A stretch of 64,000 nt of DNA. Source: Azolla caroliniana. Lineage: Eukaryota > Polypodiophyta. A model generated the notes under the pieces. The model was not told the origin of the DNA. It did no database searches and saw only the letters and a list, made by a program, of their open reading frames with translations. Positions 32,394 to 44,270 of the stretch are shown piece after piece; positions within the stretch are counted from its first letter, which is position 1, and each line of letters begins with the position of its first letter. Position numbers and translations under genes: made by a program. The stretch is from contig JBHGNT010000004.1 of assembly GCA_043228905.1 (NCBI GenBank), forward strand, positions 19,840,001 through 19,904,000, read 5' to 3'.

Positions 32394-35300
32394 ATGAACA
32401 AGGGAAAGAAAATCGCCAGGTATCTTCTTTTAACTGATTTTTTAAGATTCTCTAAAGATTCCTAGAAGATTTCATTTTATTTTTGTTCAATTTTTGCGCC
32501 GGGAACTCGATGCAGTGCATCGAGTTCTCGTTGAAAGCAGGAGAACTCGATCCACTATATCGAGTTCTCCCTCTTTCAACGGGAACTCGATGCACTGCAT
32601 CGAGTTCCCGTTGAAGGAGGCCAACTTTATGATTGATATACTAGAAATAGTAACTTTATTGCTATTTTATTAGCTTTTTTTAAATGTTTTTGACACAATG
32701 TTACATTTAAATTTGAGTATTTTTCTACTTATTTTGATGAACTTTACCTTTGTTATAAGGTTTAGAGTGTTTATTTTTAAGAATATTTTTATATCATTCT
32801 GTTTGTACTTGTTGTTTTCAGTGAACCCCGTCAAAAGGTACCATCTTTCAAATTGAAGATTCCCCCCCCCCCCCCCCAAACCAAAAAATCTGCGAACTAC
32901 ATGCATAAGCTAGAATCTCGGAAAACTTTGATTGAGTCGGGAGATGATGGGACCTCTAAGTCTTCGGTCAGAAATACTATGAAGACTTTAGCCGAAAAGA
33001 CTAGGGATCCTCGCCTCAAGAGCTACCCCAATGTGAAATGGACGTTGTTCCGAGGAAGAAGGGAATTTTCTCCTCATACTTGCAAAATCCGAACGTGAAG
33101 GAAAGCTTCAAGTGGGAAAGACCTTCAACTACGAGCAAATAAAGAACGTTGAATATGAGGACAATGGCTCATCGAACCTGCTTTTTGATGTTGATAGCTC
33201 AGCGGGGATGCTCAGAGTCCTGGTTGATGAAGGCTATTTTATAACGGACTCCTGCCACCCCAAAGCCTTAAAGAAAGATGTACAAACAAAAACCAATTTT
33301 ATTGTTGCTTTGCGCCCGTATATCAAAGGAGAACTCATGGTCGCACAAGCATGCACCCCACCGAAGTCTGCCAAAAAAGGAAAAGGAGAACACAAGAAGT
33401 ACAAGAAACGGCAACATCCTGAGGAGGACGAGCCCGAAGTACTCGAGGTCGTTGAAGATGAGGAGGAAGATACACAACTCGAAGTAATTCCTCCAGGTGG
33501 CCAAATTTCCTCGGGGATCCTCACTTCAGAAAAAAATTGGATCAGAGAGAATATTGTAAAGACTAAGCTTGTCCGTAAGGGACAACTATTTCACTTACCG
33601 ATTTGTTCTATTCAAAGGCCACCAATTGATCCAGAAATAGGAAGACAAGCTCTAGAGATAAGAGAGCCACATTCAGTGCATGTGCAGAACTTGGAAAGCA
33701 AAATGAAGATAAATCCACATGCTACTGTGGTGTCATTCTTCGTAATGGTAGACCTAGATCAGTGCCCAACCGTAGCTAACTTCAAGTACAGTTTGGCTGA
33801 TGATTACACATACTATGTGATTGGAGGATCCCACTCTACCGAAGCACGACATCAAGTTGTGAAGGAGTATGCTCTTACCCTATTCTTCAAATATGCAGAA
33901 TGTAAAGTGTACACTGACCTTGCACATGAACAAGCCAAGTTGCTAGCTTGGAACCACAATAATGATAATGACTATAGATACAATATGTCATGTATACAGC
34001 ACCTCAGGTTCTTTCATCATGAGTACCTTGATGCCTTGCAAAAAAATGGTCCTAGGCTGCATCCTGGATTGCGACGACAGTGTCAGCTTGAAGTGGGGAT
34101 AGCAACTGATGAAAGCACAAAGTCTGAAGGCTTGAGGAAGTATGAATCTTGGTTTCAACTTGCTTTCAGAACATGGGAGGTGTGGGACGTCCAAGATCGA
34201 ATTTTTAGTATGTGGGAGGGAGCGAAAAGAAATAAAGTGTCAAAGATCAAAGAAGGCTAAGTTGGACCCACAAGTGGAGATAAAGTCTAAGTCATGGAAA
34301 AGTGACTTAGTGATTGAAGAATTAGCCGAGGACATGAAGTTGCTTCATTGGCGGTCATTGCAAGGGATAAAGGATGACAGATTATTAATATCTATATTGT
34401 CAAGAGTGGCCGCCAAGGAGTTCAGCCTAAATGAAATGGTGACAGAGTTTCAAAAGTGAGTAATCTATGTGATGATTGTTGTTGATTGGATTGCTTTGTT
34501 GATTTTCTCTTTATTCTAACCTTAGTTTCTTTTGGTTTTTAGCCATATAGTTTATATGAAAATACAAGAGTTGATGATGAAAAAGTTGTCCCTGCCTACG
34601 TGGAAAGAAGTGGAGCAATCATGCCCAAAAACATCATCATACAAGGCTCTTGAAGAATTCTTCATTGTGTTTAGAGAATGGGTATGTATGTTTTACAAAT
34701 ATTAATTGATTTTAGGATAATGGGTATCTTCTTACAATATGTATAATTGCAGAAACCACCTCACTCAAAGAAAATGGGTGACATTAATGAAGGCATACCA
34801 AGCGCCTTCATCACCCATTTGGAACGAGCGAAATATGAAAAGAGAATGACAAAAGGAAAGGAGTTGGAGGTGCTTGAAGACTCCGATACTATGAAAAGTG
34901 TTTTGCACAAGAGTGATCCTTTCTGACAATTATACTATAGTGTATATAATGGTGATGTGGGTAATATGCTTGACATATTACCCAAGGGACATTATTCATT
35001 GCTCGTCGCGAATATACCGTATGGATTTCGAATAACAGACTCCACATATGATGATGAACCATACAAATATCCGCAAATAGAGCAGTTGGTATAAGACTTT
35101 GCAGAGCTGACCCTGGCTCCATTATGGCGCATCGTAATATTTCATAGTATGTGTCAGGCTTTATCAGTCACTACTGCACTAAAGTCAAGATGCCATGCCA
35201 TCGAACACATGCATTGGTAAACTTTAAGTTGTTATATATTTAATATATGGCTTCTATTGTACTTACAACATATATATTGACTTGTTTTGATTCCATTACA

Positions 35301-36034
35301 AATAGGGTTAAAACGAACATAACTCGTACCTTGGGCAATTGAATGGTCAGCGCTATGGAGCATTTGTGTGTGGGGTATTACGACGCTATTTCTAAGAAGA
35401 AGGCTCGAGCACATGTGAATGAGCGGAATGTCGTCAACTATATCATGTGCCCAACTATAACGAAAAAATTGTGCCACGTGTCTGGCGCCAAGTCTCTAGT
35501 AAACCCGTATCAAAAACCCTAGCGATTAATTAATCGATCAATCGAGTTGTTCTTGAACCCTGATGATTGGGTGCTCGACTTATTCTTTGGAACAGGTATT
35601 CTCATAAGTGTGATCAATTTCTCTTAAAATAAAATAGAATTTCCCGTCTTTGTTTTCTTACTTTTGCATGTATGATTGTTTATTTAGGAACAACGATTGT
35701 GTGCGCTCTCAAATTGTTCAGGAACTGCGTCGCATTGGAGAAGGACCACTCCCAAGTCAATTTTATTAAGATGAGGATCCAAGGTATATGGGATTGTCCC
35801 GACTAGGACCAAGAGGTTGGGGCAAAGCATATCAATGAAACTAAGATGTTTCAACTGACCTCCAGAGAACCGATGGAACCTATAGACGAGGAAGGAGTGG
35901 ACCTTGTAGACCTCGAAGATGTACCAAAGTCTGATCAAAGACAAGATTCAGCTGAGCAGACGAAACATGTAGATGCAACACAACTCTCAGCTGATCTTGG
36001 AGAGCAACTTGTTCTAAACCTCCTAATGGAGTGA
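32394..36034 (+). pseudogene. ParB-like/beta-class DNA methyltransferase gene, copy A
   Basis: Predicted to methylate an exocyclic amino group in DNA (N6-adenine or N4-cytosine). Exons are 32394-32419, 32822-34455, 34543-34681, 34753-35216, 35306-35595 and 35688-36034, all with GT-AG borders; phases agree downstream of exon 2. After a lysine-rich N-terminal region comes a ParB/Srx-like segment (about 33680-34100: YYVIGGSHSTEARHQ, EQAKLLAWNHNNDND). The methylase follows: GDVGNMLDILPKGHY, motif IV NIPYGF (35011-35028), NPYQKP (35502-35519), and motif I DWVLDLFFGTGTT split by the last intron (35583-35595 and 35688 on). The IV-before-I order marks the beta class. Decay: frameshifts near 33050 and 34215, and stops at 34924, 35092, 35340, 35520 and 35804. 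About 960 codons when intact. Confidence 0.8.
32498..32620 (+). repeat. Palindrome array in intron 1, copy A
   Basis: Three units centre near 32515, 32555 and 32596. Each has a core like AACTCGATGCA/TGCATCGAGTT (unit 2 has CCACTATAT in the middle). Two are extended by TTTCAACGGG/CCCGTTGAA outer arms, so each could fold into a long hairpin. The corresponding intron of copy B has six units with different arm bases but the same palindromic design. Confidence 0.85.
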
Positions 36035-36820
36035 ATTGTATAATACTTTGTATTTATAACTGAAAACTTGTTTTGAAATATAAGACCTTTTTGTTTGAGT
36101 ACCATTTCTTTACACTATCTGATTGGTGTCTCGAACTTTGTGTCTATCATATGTTTGCAAAAGGTTGACTCCTCAAATATGTGGTTAAGTATAATTTTCA
36201 TTGAATAGATGATGATGAACTTATCGATTGTATGACAAATGTATAATTGTTTCTTGATTAATATAATTGAATTAAGCTTTATTCTAGGATTTATGTTGTC
36301 GTTAATCTTGGTTATTTAGTTTCAAGTAAACACAATAATATTAAGTCAACATTGTTGCTCACTTGATAATACATTCACGTTGTTACATGTATGATTGGCA
36401 TATAATGTTCATAATGGTTTTTGGGCATGTGTGGTATATCGTGAGATATTCGTTTCTGAAAAATTATCAAATTATATCCAAAAATCCTATTTACTAATTC
36501 GATATAACAATCTCTATAAGATTTAGAGACAAATATAGCAACAAAATTGAATTACTAAATTTGTTGTCTTGGATTCAAATTTAACATTGTGTACAATAAA
36601 GCATATTACAATTATAGTTGGATACATTCCCATAATCTTATCTAAGATTTTGATAAATTTGTATATGAATTGAGAAAATATCGGTTAAATTTGAAACCTC
36701 GATAGTATTAACTGTATTTTTGAGTGATGTTTTTAAAAATCATTGCGCATGTGTGATAGATTCTTGAAAGTTTGTTCAAAATTGGTAATTCTTGACATCT
36801 CATGTATTTATCAATAAAGG

Positions 36821-36857
36821 AATGTGACATATTACATGTTTCAAATGACCCGATGTT
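36821..36857 (+). repeat. Terminal inverted repeat, right end of copy A
   Basis: A 37-bp segment containing GACATATT and TTTCAAATGACCC and ending GATGTT. It matches 51202-51238 at 32 of 37 positions with no gap, and similarity stops at the same base in both. Here it lies beyond the methyltransferase gene; in copy B it lies beyond the transposase-like gene. That makes it a terminal inverted repeat of the element. Confidence 0.65.
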
Positions 36858-38557
36858 TGTGAAGTCTCCCAAGAAGGACATAGTCCCTCCCCCCGAGTCC
36901 ATGCCTAACCTCCCTCATTGATCCTCTCCCATCCTAACACCACATCCTGCCTTGTATCTTCTTCCAATTCCTCCTCATGGAAGTGTAACACCTCATCGAG
37001 GGAGTCTACCCTCTCCTCTAGGCATAGGTAGTTGCGGCTTTTTAATGCAAGCATCGTTGAAACTCCCACATATCATTCAAGCATTCATCCACATTGACAT
37101 CCACTTATCCCCACTCGAGGTGATTGGTAGGCTGTTAAAGTATTTGTGCGCCTTGACTTCTATGGAGCTGGAGATCCATGCCATGTTGCTGGCCAAAACC
37201 TCTAGGTCCATTAGGTCAAATGAGAAGCCTACCTTCGGCAACTTGTTTCGTTCAGCGCTCCAAATCGGCAAGCACATCTCCCTGCATTCTTTTAGAGCAT
37301 GCATCCGAATCAGTATAAGAACTTGAAAACGAAGGGCACATTTAAAATGTGAATGTAAACTAAAGGCATTTGAAGTTGAATATGTTATATACATAGAATG
37401 AACCATACGTACCATACATGCATTCACATTCGAGAATGATTCAATCAAACGTGTATGGTAAATTATCTCAAAGCTGAATTAGATTTATAAGTTGGAAAAA
37501 AATAAAGATTGGATTTTCAAAAAATGACTATGGTCTATATTATATATTGATTAAATCAAATGTCAACACAATTGAAAGTTCAAATCTTAGGAATTACTTA
37601 ACTACTAAACATTAGAAAGCACGAACATAAAATTCAAATAATTCAAAGATATAATTGTATTGATGATAAGCTCACCTTGGAATTATCGATGTTCTCATCC
37701 CGCAACTAGTGAAAGTATAAATTTCTTCACTTTAGAACTTTACAAAAAAATGAGTATGAACTATAGAGTGAGGAAAGAGACATCACTATTTATTATTGTT
37801 GCTTTATGTGGAAAAGTGAGGAAAGAGACATTGTGAATGAAGATGCGACAAGTTGTTTTTAAGAGACCTTTACAAAAGTTGTAGCAAGGTGTGAAATATA
37901 ATCTCCATGTATTAAAACAAGTTGCCTTTATTTTTGGTAGTTTAGGGTTTAGGGTACCCATCTTTTCTTTTCTTTTCGCCAATCCACAGTACAATAGCTT
38001 TGAGAAACAACAAATTGGCTTCTGGAGATAAGAAGTAAAGCATCATGTCACTTATTGAGTTGAGACATAATCATCGTAGTAGAGGCCATCCGGCAGATCG
38101 CTAGTTATGAGGTAATATCATAAAACCCCTCCCTCCCTCTTCTTCTTAAGGGTAATATCAACAAATACTCCTCTTGCCTTAGTTATAACTTACAACAATG
38201 ATGAATGGATTGAACACTATATCATTTCATGTTTGTCAGTACATTCTTTATTACAATATTCTTGTGGTCCTAGTACACTCCTCCAGCCATATCCAACACT
38301 TAAAACTCTTCCATGTTATTCATACTTTCTATGAGTAAAATTCTGCTTGGCTCCTAGAGTACACCTCAAAGCCATATATGTATATATGGAAGGAAGGAGG
38401 AGGTGATTGATTAGAGAAGGAAGTGAGAAAGAAAGAAATATTAAGTGTCTTTTTTTAAGGCCAAAATTGGGCCCATGAGACAATTGGTTTAGAACAAAAA
38501 ATAGGGTGTTCATTGGTATACATACCCAAATCATAAAAAAAAAAAAATTGGCTCCTC
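36858..38557. other. Intergenic DNA upstream of UGT gene 3
   Basis: 36904-37330 has a moderately GC-rich stretch with a minus-strand open segment at 37077-37448 (MHALKECREMCLPIW...). It looks like a fragment of a coding sequence that I do not recognise. The rest is AT-rich. Near 38375-38392 a TATATATGTATATATGG stretch is a possible TATA region for the downstream UGT, and an A run lies just before its ATG. Confidence 0.35.
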
Positions 38558-40919
38558 ATGGCTGAGGAAGGGGGTGGGCGACCGGTGGCGGTGGCGGCTC
38601 ACGTGGTGGTGATCCCATTCCCGGCACGCGGCCACGTGAACCCCATGTTGCAAATGGCCGCCCGGCTGGCGGCGGCGGAGGACGGCATTTCTGTGACCTT
38701 TGTCAGCTCAGAAGCCGATGGCCGGGTCATGAAGAAGAAGAAGGAGGAGGAGGAGGAGGAGATGAGGTCCATCCGATTCGTGGAGATACCGGACGGCCTC
38801 CCTCCAGATCTGGATCGCTCCACTTACGTGCTGGACCTCTGCAAATCCGCCATAGCCAGCATGGGCCCCCATTTCCACAGCTTGATTGGGCGGCTCATGA
38901 GGATGGAAGAAGACGGAGACGGGCAAGGGCAAGGGCATGGGCATGGGCATGGGCATGGCCCTCCCACCTGCATCCTGGCGGACATGAGGCTCGCCTCCTT
39001 CTCCGTCGCCACTGCCCTGCATTTCGGCCTCTCCCATGGAAGCTTCTGGACTCAGTCCGCCGCGAGCTTCTCATCCCTGCACGCCATTTGCGCCAACGCC
39101 TACCGACCACTACCGGAAGGTATGTAAAAAGATTAGTTAGTTATAACTTATAACTTACATCTCTCCCTCCTCCGCTTTCTATAGCTAGTTAGGGACCGTC
39201 CCATGGCCACTCTTACTTAGTTAGGCTCAGCTTATCTTTAGTTTGTTAAGGGTCTCATGTCACTTTGTTCACGCTCTCCTGCTTTATTTCATGCGGGCTC
39301 AATTTTATGTTGGAATACCCCCCACGGTCCCGAGCCGAGCACAGGCGGCGGACTCACTGCCCGTCCATATTCTCGGTCTCACTTTGCGGGGACACCATCG
39401 TCTTATCTTTCCCTTTCCTCCATTGCCTAGGTTGGCCACATAGTTCATCTAGGCCATTTAGCCTCTGGTTTGGTAGTAGTTTGTCCATTGGTGGGCTCAT
39501 AGTTTACCCATATCTATTTATTTGCCTACCGGAAAGGGTGATGAATATTTGGGGTTGTAGCCACTCCATTCGTGAGCTCATAGTTTACCTATAGCTATTT
39601 ATCTACAGGTAAGGGTGATGAATATTTTGGGGTTGTAGCCACCACTCATGGGCCATCGTTTTCGAATAACCCTTACACTTAGGATCGAATCTCTTTAACA
39701 CACGATAGTGAATTGACTCTAGATGGCGAACTCGAGATATTTCGACTCGGACACTTGGTCCTCATGACTTCCTTGTTCACCAAAAGTGGTACATACTAAG
39801 TCACATTCATATAAATTCTCCCTCTCCCATTTTAATTCTTTCGGCGCATCGATCTCCCATTTAGTTACAACCTTTGGTATTGGCATGCATGTGTACTAAG
39901 ATAACTGTATTTTCATCTTTCAAAGTCTGTGCATATTTTGGGTGTCTTCACTTTTCTCATTTTGTTTTCTTTTTCTTATTCATGTAGATTTTACTGTTCC
40001 CGGTGCTGCATTTCTCAAACCAAAAGATTTCCACACTTTCATTAAGTGTTACAACCCCTCCGATATTATGTTTCGTTTCATTACCAATGGATTCGACATA
40101 TTAGACAAATCTCGTTGGATAATAATTAACACAATCCAAGAACTAGAGCAAGAAACACTCGATGACCTTGTAAAAAACAAACAATTGCATACAATATTGC
40201 CAATAGGTCCTCTCTTGCCTCTCCCATTCATCAACCAAATTAAAGGGAACAAGGATAAAGATCGAACGTGTCACGATGCAATCATACACCGGAATGAAAA
40301 CAAAGGTTGTATCTTATGGTTGAACCAATTCCAACCTAAGTCTGTACTATATGTTTCCTTTGGGAGCCTAGCCTCTGTTTCTGGTCAACAAATCGAGGAA
40401 ATTGCACTTGGCCTTGAAGATAGTGGATTTCCGTTTTTATGGGTTACAAGACCAAACATGATGTATGGTCAATCACCAAACTTTAGCATTGATTTCTTGG
40501 AAAGAGTGAAAGAGCGTGCATACTTTGTCGACTGGGCACCACAATTGGATATTCTTGCCCACACTTCTGTGGGTGGGTTCCTCACACATTGTGGTTGGAA
40601 CTCTACATTAGAGGCAATCACCGTGGGGATGCCAATACTTGGATGGCCATTTTTTTCTGACCAACCCATGAATTGTAAATGCGTTGAACAAGGGTGGAAA
40701 GTGGGATTAAGTTTGCATGATGACGATAATGCTCCTTTGAAAAGCTTGGTGTCAAGGAATGTTATCAAGACCAAGGTGGAAGAGTTGATGACTAGCAACA
40801 AATTTCAAGATAAGGTTAATGAATGGAGCTTATCATCCATAAAAGCATCAATAAAGGGCGGGTCATCATCAAATAATTTCCTTTCATTTGTTGAGAGCCT
40901 CAAATCACATCCCTTGTAA
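38558..40919 (+). CDS. Family-1 UDP-glycosyltransferase (UGT86A-like), gene 3
   Basis: A more distant paralogue of genes 1 and 2, predicted to glycosylate a small acceptor using a UDP-sugar. Exon 1 is 38558-39119 (donor G|GTATGT), exon 2 is 39988-40919 (acceptor GTAG), and the phase-1 intron is 868 bp. The product is 497 aa. Catalytic His26 lies in PARGHVNPM and the Asp in CILADMRL. The PSPG box carries the canonical HCGWNS with Cys389, unlike genes 1 and 2. Exon 1 has two low-complexity insertions absent from the paralogues: a Lys/Glu run (KKKKEEEEEE, about residues 60-70) and a Gly-Gln/Gly-His repeat (GQGQGHGHGHGHG, about residues 122-134). Both lie in probable loops of the N-terminal acceptor-binding domain. 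Exon 1 is strongly GC-rich compared with exon 2. The frame is intact. Confidence 0.9.
39496..39657 (+). repeat. 81-bp tandem duplication in the intron of UGT gene 3
   Basis: Two diverged units start GCTCATAGTTTACC at 39495 and 39576 and share GGGTGATGAATATTT and GGGGTTGTAGCCAC. It is independent of the 107-bp duplication in gene 2. Confidence 0.75.
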
Positions 40920-42840
40920 ACCTCGAACTATTTATATGTCCTCATGTTTAACTCAAACAATAACCTCGATTTAATGACCAACCTCGAACAAATTGTGTAA
41001 ATGAATCTAAGAAAGCAATATTTAGAAAGTTCCTTTTTGTAAAAAAAGAAAATATTTTCTTTGGCAAAGAAGAGTAAGTTTTATATTTTTACTCTACCTT
41101 TTTTCAAAAATGACAATTTAACATTGAAGTTGTGTATATGACGTGTGCGCATGCATGCATCATTTTCATTACACATGACTTTTTGCACACGATCTCTTGC
41201 AATCCTTTACACATAACTTGCCCTTCTCTTCTAGAAAACTTTGAGATGAATAAATTCAAGTGTTTCTACTCAATGTTTGAAATCAAATGTGAAATATTAA
41301 TATCAAGATGTGTTATAATTGTTATGTTCCCTATGTTAAGATATAGCATTACTTTAATGGTTTGTAGCAATTGGTGAGAACTATTAAAAGATTGAGTGGT
41401 AAACATTAAGTAAATATGGTCTATAATTTTTTTTGGAAAATAAATAAATATATATGGTCTGTAATTGGTTAACATAATTCTCATTTGAAATGTTGTCACG
41501 AGCCATGTTTTGCCTTATTTTGAATGAGCTCCTCTATACGGGTCACAACAAAAGCAAAACATGTACAAAGCTAAAGCTTAAGCTTTTCTCTCTCCTTAAT
41601 CACTTTCTCAATCACAAGCTCTAAGCTTAATTATTGTATTTAGCCTAAGATTATAGTAATTTAAAACGGACTAATGAAAGATTGATCAAATTGGTTGTTT
41701 CTTGTCTCTTAGCTCTTATATTCAGTGCATGGAAAACATGGTAAAGTCTAATTGTCATTAAGTGGTAGTTGAGTTGTGTGAATGTGATGAGGCATGGGGT
41801 AAGATTAAAGCTTGCTTAATAGTTAGTTTATGCATTCATAGCTTAAGAGTGGTTGACACCCACTCTCATTCATCTCTCTAAAAAATGGGTGGATGGTGAT
41901 TTGTTCCTGCACATAGACCTCAAAATGGTTCTCAAGAAGAAAACCTAAGTAAAAGTGGTTTTTTGGGTGGCAGATTACCCAAAGTTATGACTAAAAGACG
42001 TTATAATGCCCAATTTTGAGTGTTATGACAGATTACCCAAAGTTTCTCCATCAAATGTTTGATGCAAGTGGTCATAATTCGTTTACCTCGCTTGAGTTAT
42101 AAGTCTTGCCATGGTTATGTGTCTTCTTTCTCTTTTTCATGGGTAGTTTCCTTGTTGCGCTTTCTCACACAAAAGAGTCACAAACAAACAACAAATCATT
42201 TAGAAAATTTATCTATTACTCATCCATCTTTTATTCCTATTGGTGGATCCCATAGCTTTTCCATGGGTAGTTTCCATCACCTGCAATGCTACTTTTAATG
42301 GTTGTGAATCTAAGATGACTATATGGATATCCATGGCATCAACAAGAGTATTAAGACTCTCTTTCTCAATGCGTAATGAATCACGGATTCATACAATCTC
42401 ACAAATATGGATGCTTAATGTTGTGATATCAATCTTGGGCGTTTCCTCGGGAGCTAGTTGGCTTTTCTTCTTCTTCGTGCCCCTTTCCCGATGTTAAATT
42501 TGAATGAATTTGATTTCCCTCATTGTATAAGAGATCCCTACTTAATTCTTCCTTGTGGTTCACATAATCATGTGAATTTGCATGCTCAATATTCTGACAG
42601 CCGCAAGCCTGCATTCAGTAATCATATCCTTCAATAGAATGCCTAAATCCATTCCATCCTTTGACCCAATTGCTCGATTCAAGGAAAATCGTCACTTTGT
42701 CAAGTATAATGACCACTCTATCCAACATTGGCAATTGGTTGAAGCTACTCTCATACTCATAGAAGACCTCAAGCATGGTTATATTTCTGTCGTGAAACTT
42801 GGCCTAGTCAATGAACGGGTGTCACGTTGGGAAATGGGAA
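40920..42840. other. 3' flank of UGT gene 3, partly duplicated from the UGT array
   Basis: Mostly AT-rich non-coding DNA. 42245-42440 aligns with 8640-8830 downstream of UGT gene 1: TTCCCATCACCT, GGTTGTGGATC/GGTTGTGAATC, CATGGCATCAACAA and TAAGACTC. The ancestral duplication therefore included at least 1.5 kb of 3' sequence. A plus-strand open segment at 42582-42830 (about 83 codons) is not recognised. The right border at 42840 is the truncated edge of a copia element. Confidence 0.45.
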
Positions 42841-44270
42841 TCAATGTTGTTTGCCGAGTTGACATGCTTCGCAAACTCGAACGACTCGTTCCGACTCGAA
42901 TGTCAGAAGTCCGATGACGACTCCCTTTGATTGCATAGCTCGGAGCCATTGGAGGTTGATGTGGCTGATTCTCTTGTGCCACAACTTGATGTTAGTCTCG
43001 TTTTTGAGACATTTGGCATACATGGCCGATTTCACCTCGTTCGAATCAAGAATGAACATTCAACCGTCTCTCCATCCCCTAACTATGAGTCGGCCATCTT
43101 TCCCGATGAAGCATCCTTCATTGTTAAAACGAACTTGCATGCCTTCCTCCACGATTTGGCCGACCGAGACCAAATTCGTTGTTATTGTGGGCGTGTGCAA
43201 GACATTCTTGATACACTTTTTTTGGCCTTCGTTGCTCATGCACGTTGAATGGGATGTGTGGTGTCATCTCTCGTCTCTCGTCTCTATGAAGTAGGGTCGA
43301 TCCAGTGTTCTTAAGTCACGAAACCACTCTTGGTGTGATTTCATGTGATGTGAGACGCCGAAGTCGACAAACCACACGTCTTCTGAGTTGGAGGTGCTTG
43401 TGGAGTCGGAGACCGACATAGAGTTCGCTCTATGTCTCATTACGAATAGCCCACCATAGTCGTCGTATTCGGAGTTGCTGGCGTAATTTGTGAATTGTCG
43501 GCTTGTCCGCTTGTCGAAGCCGACTCACTTCTCTTCTTTCGGCACTCCTCTTTGCGATGGCCGATTTTGCCGCAATACTTGCAAGTTGTGGGCCTCGTTT
43601 TCCGACCTTGTTCGGCATGGAAGCTCCCCCTTCTTCCAAAGGTTCCTCGATGGCTTCCGTCTTGTTGTTGAAGGTTTGAGTTCCCTTCTTGAGATGGGTC
43701 GAATCGACCTCTTCTACCATCGCAACCTTGTCCTCGGCCACCATCCGAATTCAAGAAGAACAGTTGTCCTTCCGACATCTTGGTCTTGGTTCGGACGTGA
43801 TTCTGTTTGACCAACAACATTGATTGGAGGTCAAAGAATGAAGGAGTTTTTTCCTTTACTAAGATTGTCGCCCTTAATGGGTTGAACCGTTGTGTGAGGC
43901 CACCCAAGCATACTTGCACCATCTCGTCTTCGTCGAAATTTACGTTGATGGAGCCAAGCTGGTCACAAATGCTCTTGAACTTGGCGGTGTAGTCTAACAC
44001 AGACATGTCTTTTTGCCGAATGTTATTCAACTCTTATCAGAGTTGAAGTTTGCGGGTGGTCATATTGGCAGTGAACATCTTCTTCAAGTTCTCACATGCC
44101 TCTTTAGGCGTCTTGGCATCTCGAATGTAGCTAAGCATGTGATCATGAACACATGTTGCCAAGCAATACATTACCCAAATCGCTCCTTGCTCCAATGTTG
44201 GGTAGTTGGCGTTTGTGATGTCGTTGTTGATGTAGCTCTAATACCCTTGGCCAACTAGGGATAAGTTCAT
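42841..44270 (-). pseudogene. gag and partial pol of the truncated copia element
   Basis: The gag core (43440-44030) has LDYTAKFKSICDQLGSINV and FFDLQSMLLVKQN and ends in the CCHC knuckle CKYCGKIGHRKEEC (about 43530-43575). The gag N-terminus up to about 44270 is broken by stops. The protease region (about 43300-43400) has a degenerate motif with D in a VWFVDFG context. The pre-integrase segment (IKLWHKRISHINLQW, CEACQLGKQH) ends at 42841. It is not functional. Confidence 0.75.

Larger units (their letters stand above)
31541..36857 (+). mobile_element. Two-gene ParB-methyltransferase DNA transposon, copy A
   Basis: The sequence is homologous, in inverted orientation, to 44984-51238. It holds a minus-strand 5' remnant of the transposase-like gene (31541-32149), a short shared promoter interval, and the methyltransferase gene on the plus strand (32394-36034). 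The right terminus (36821-36857) matches the right terminus of copy B, read outward from the opposite gene, as terminal inverted repeats should. The left end is truncated inside the transposase-like gene, so no target duplication can be scored. Confidence 0.7.

Noticed and set aside
31541-36034. Bacterial contamination as the source of the ParB-methylase sequence
   Set aside because: The gene has several GT-AG introns with matching phases, AT-rich plant-like introns and a second diverged copy nearby between plant retroelements.
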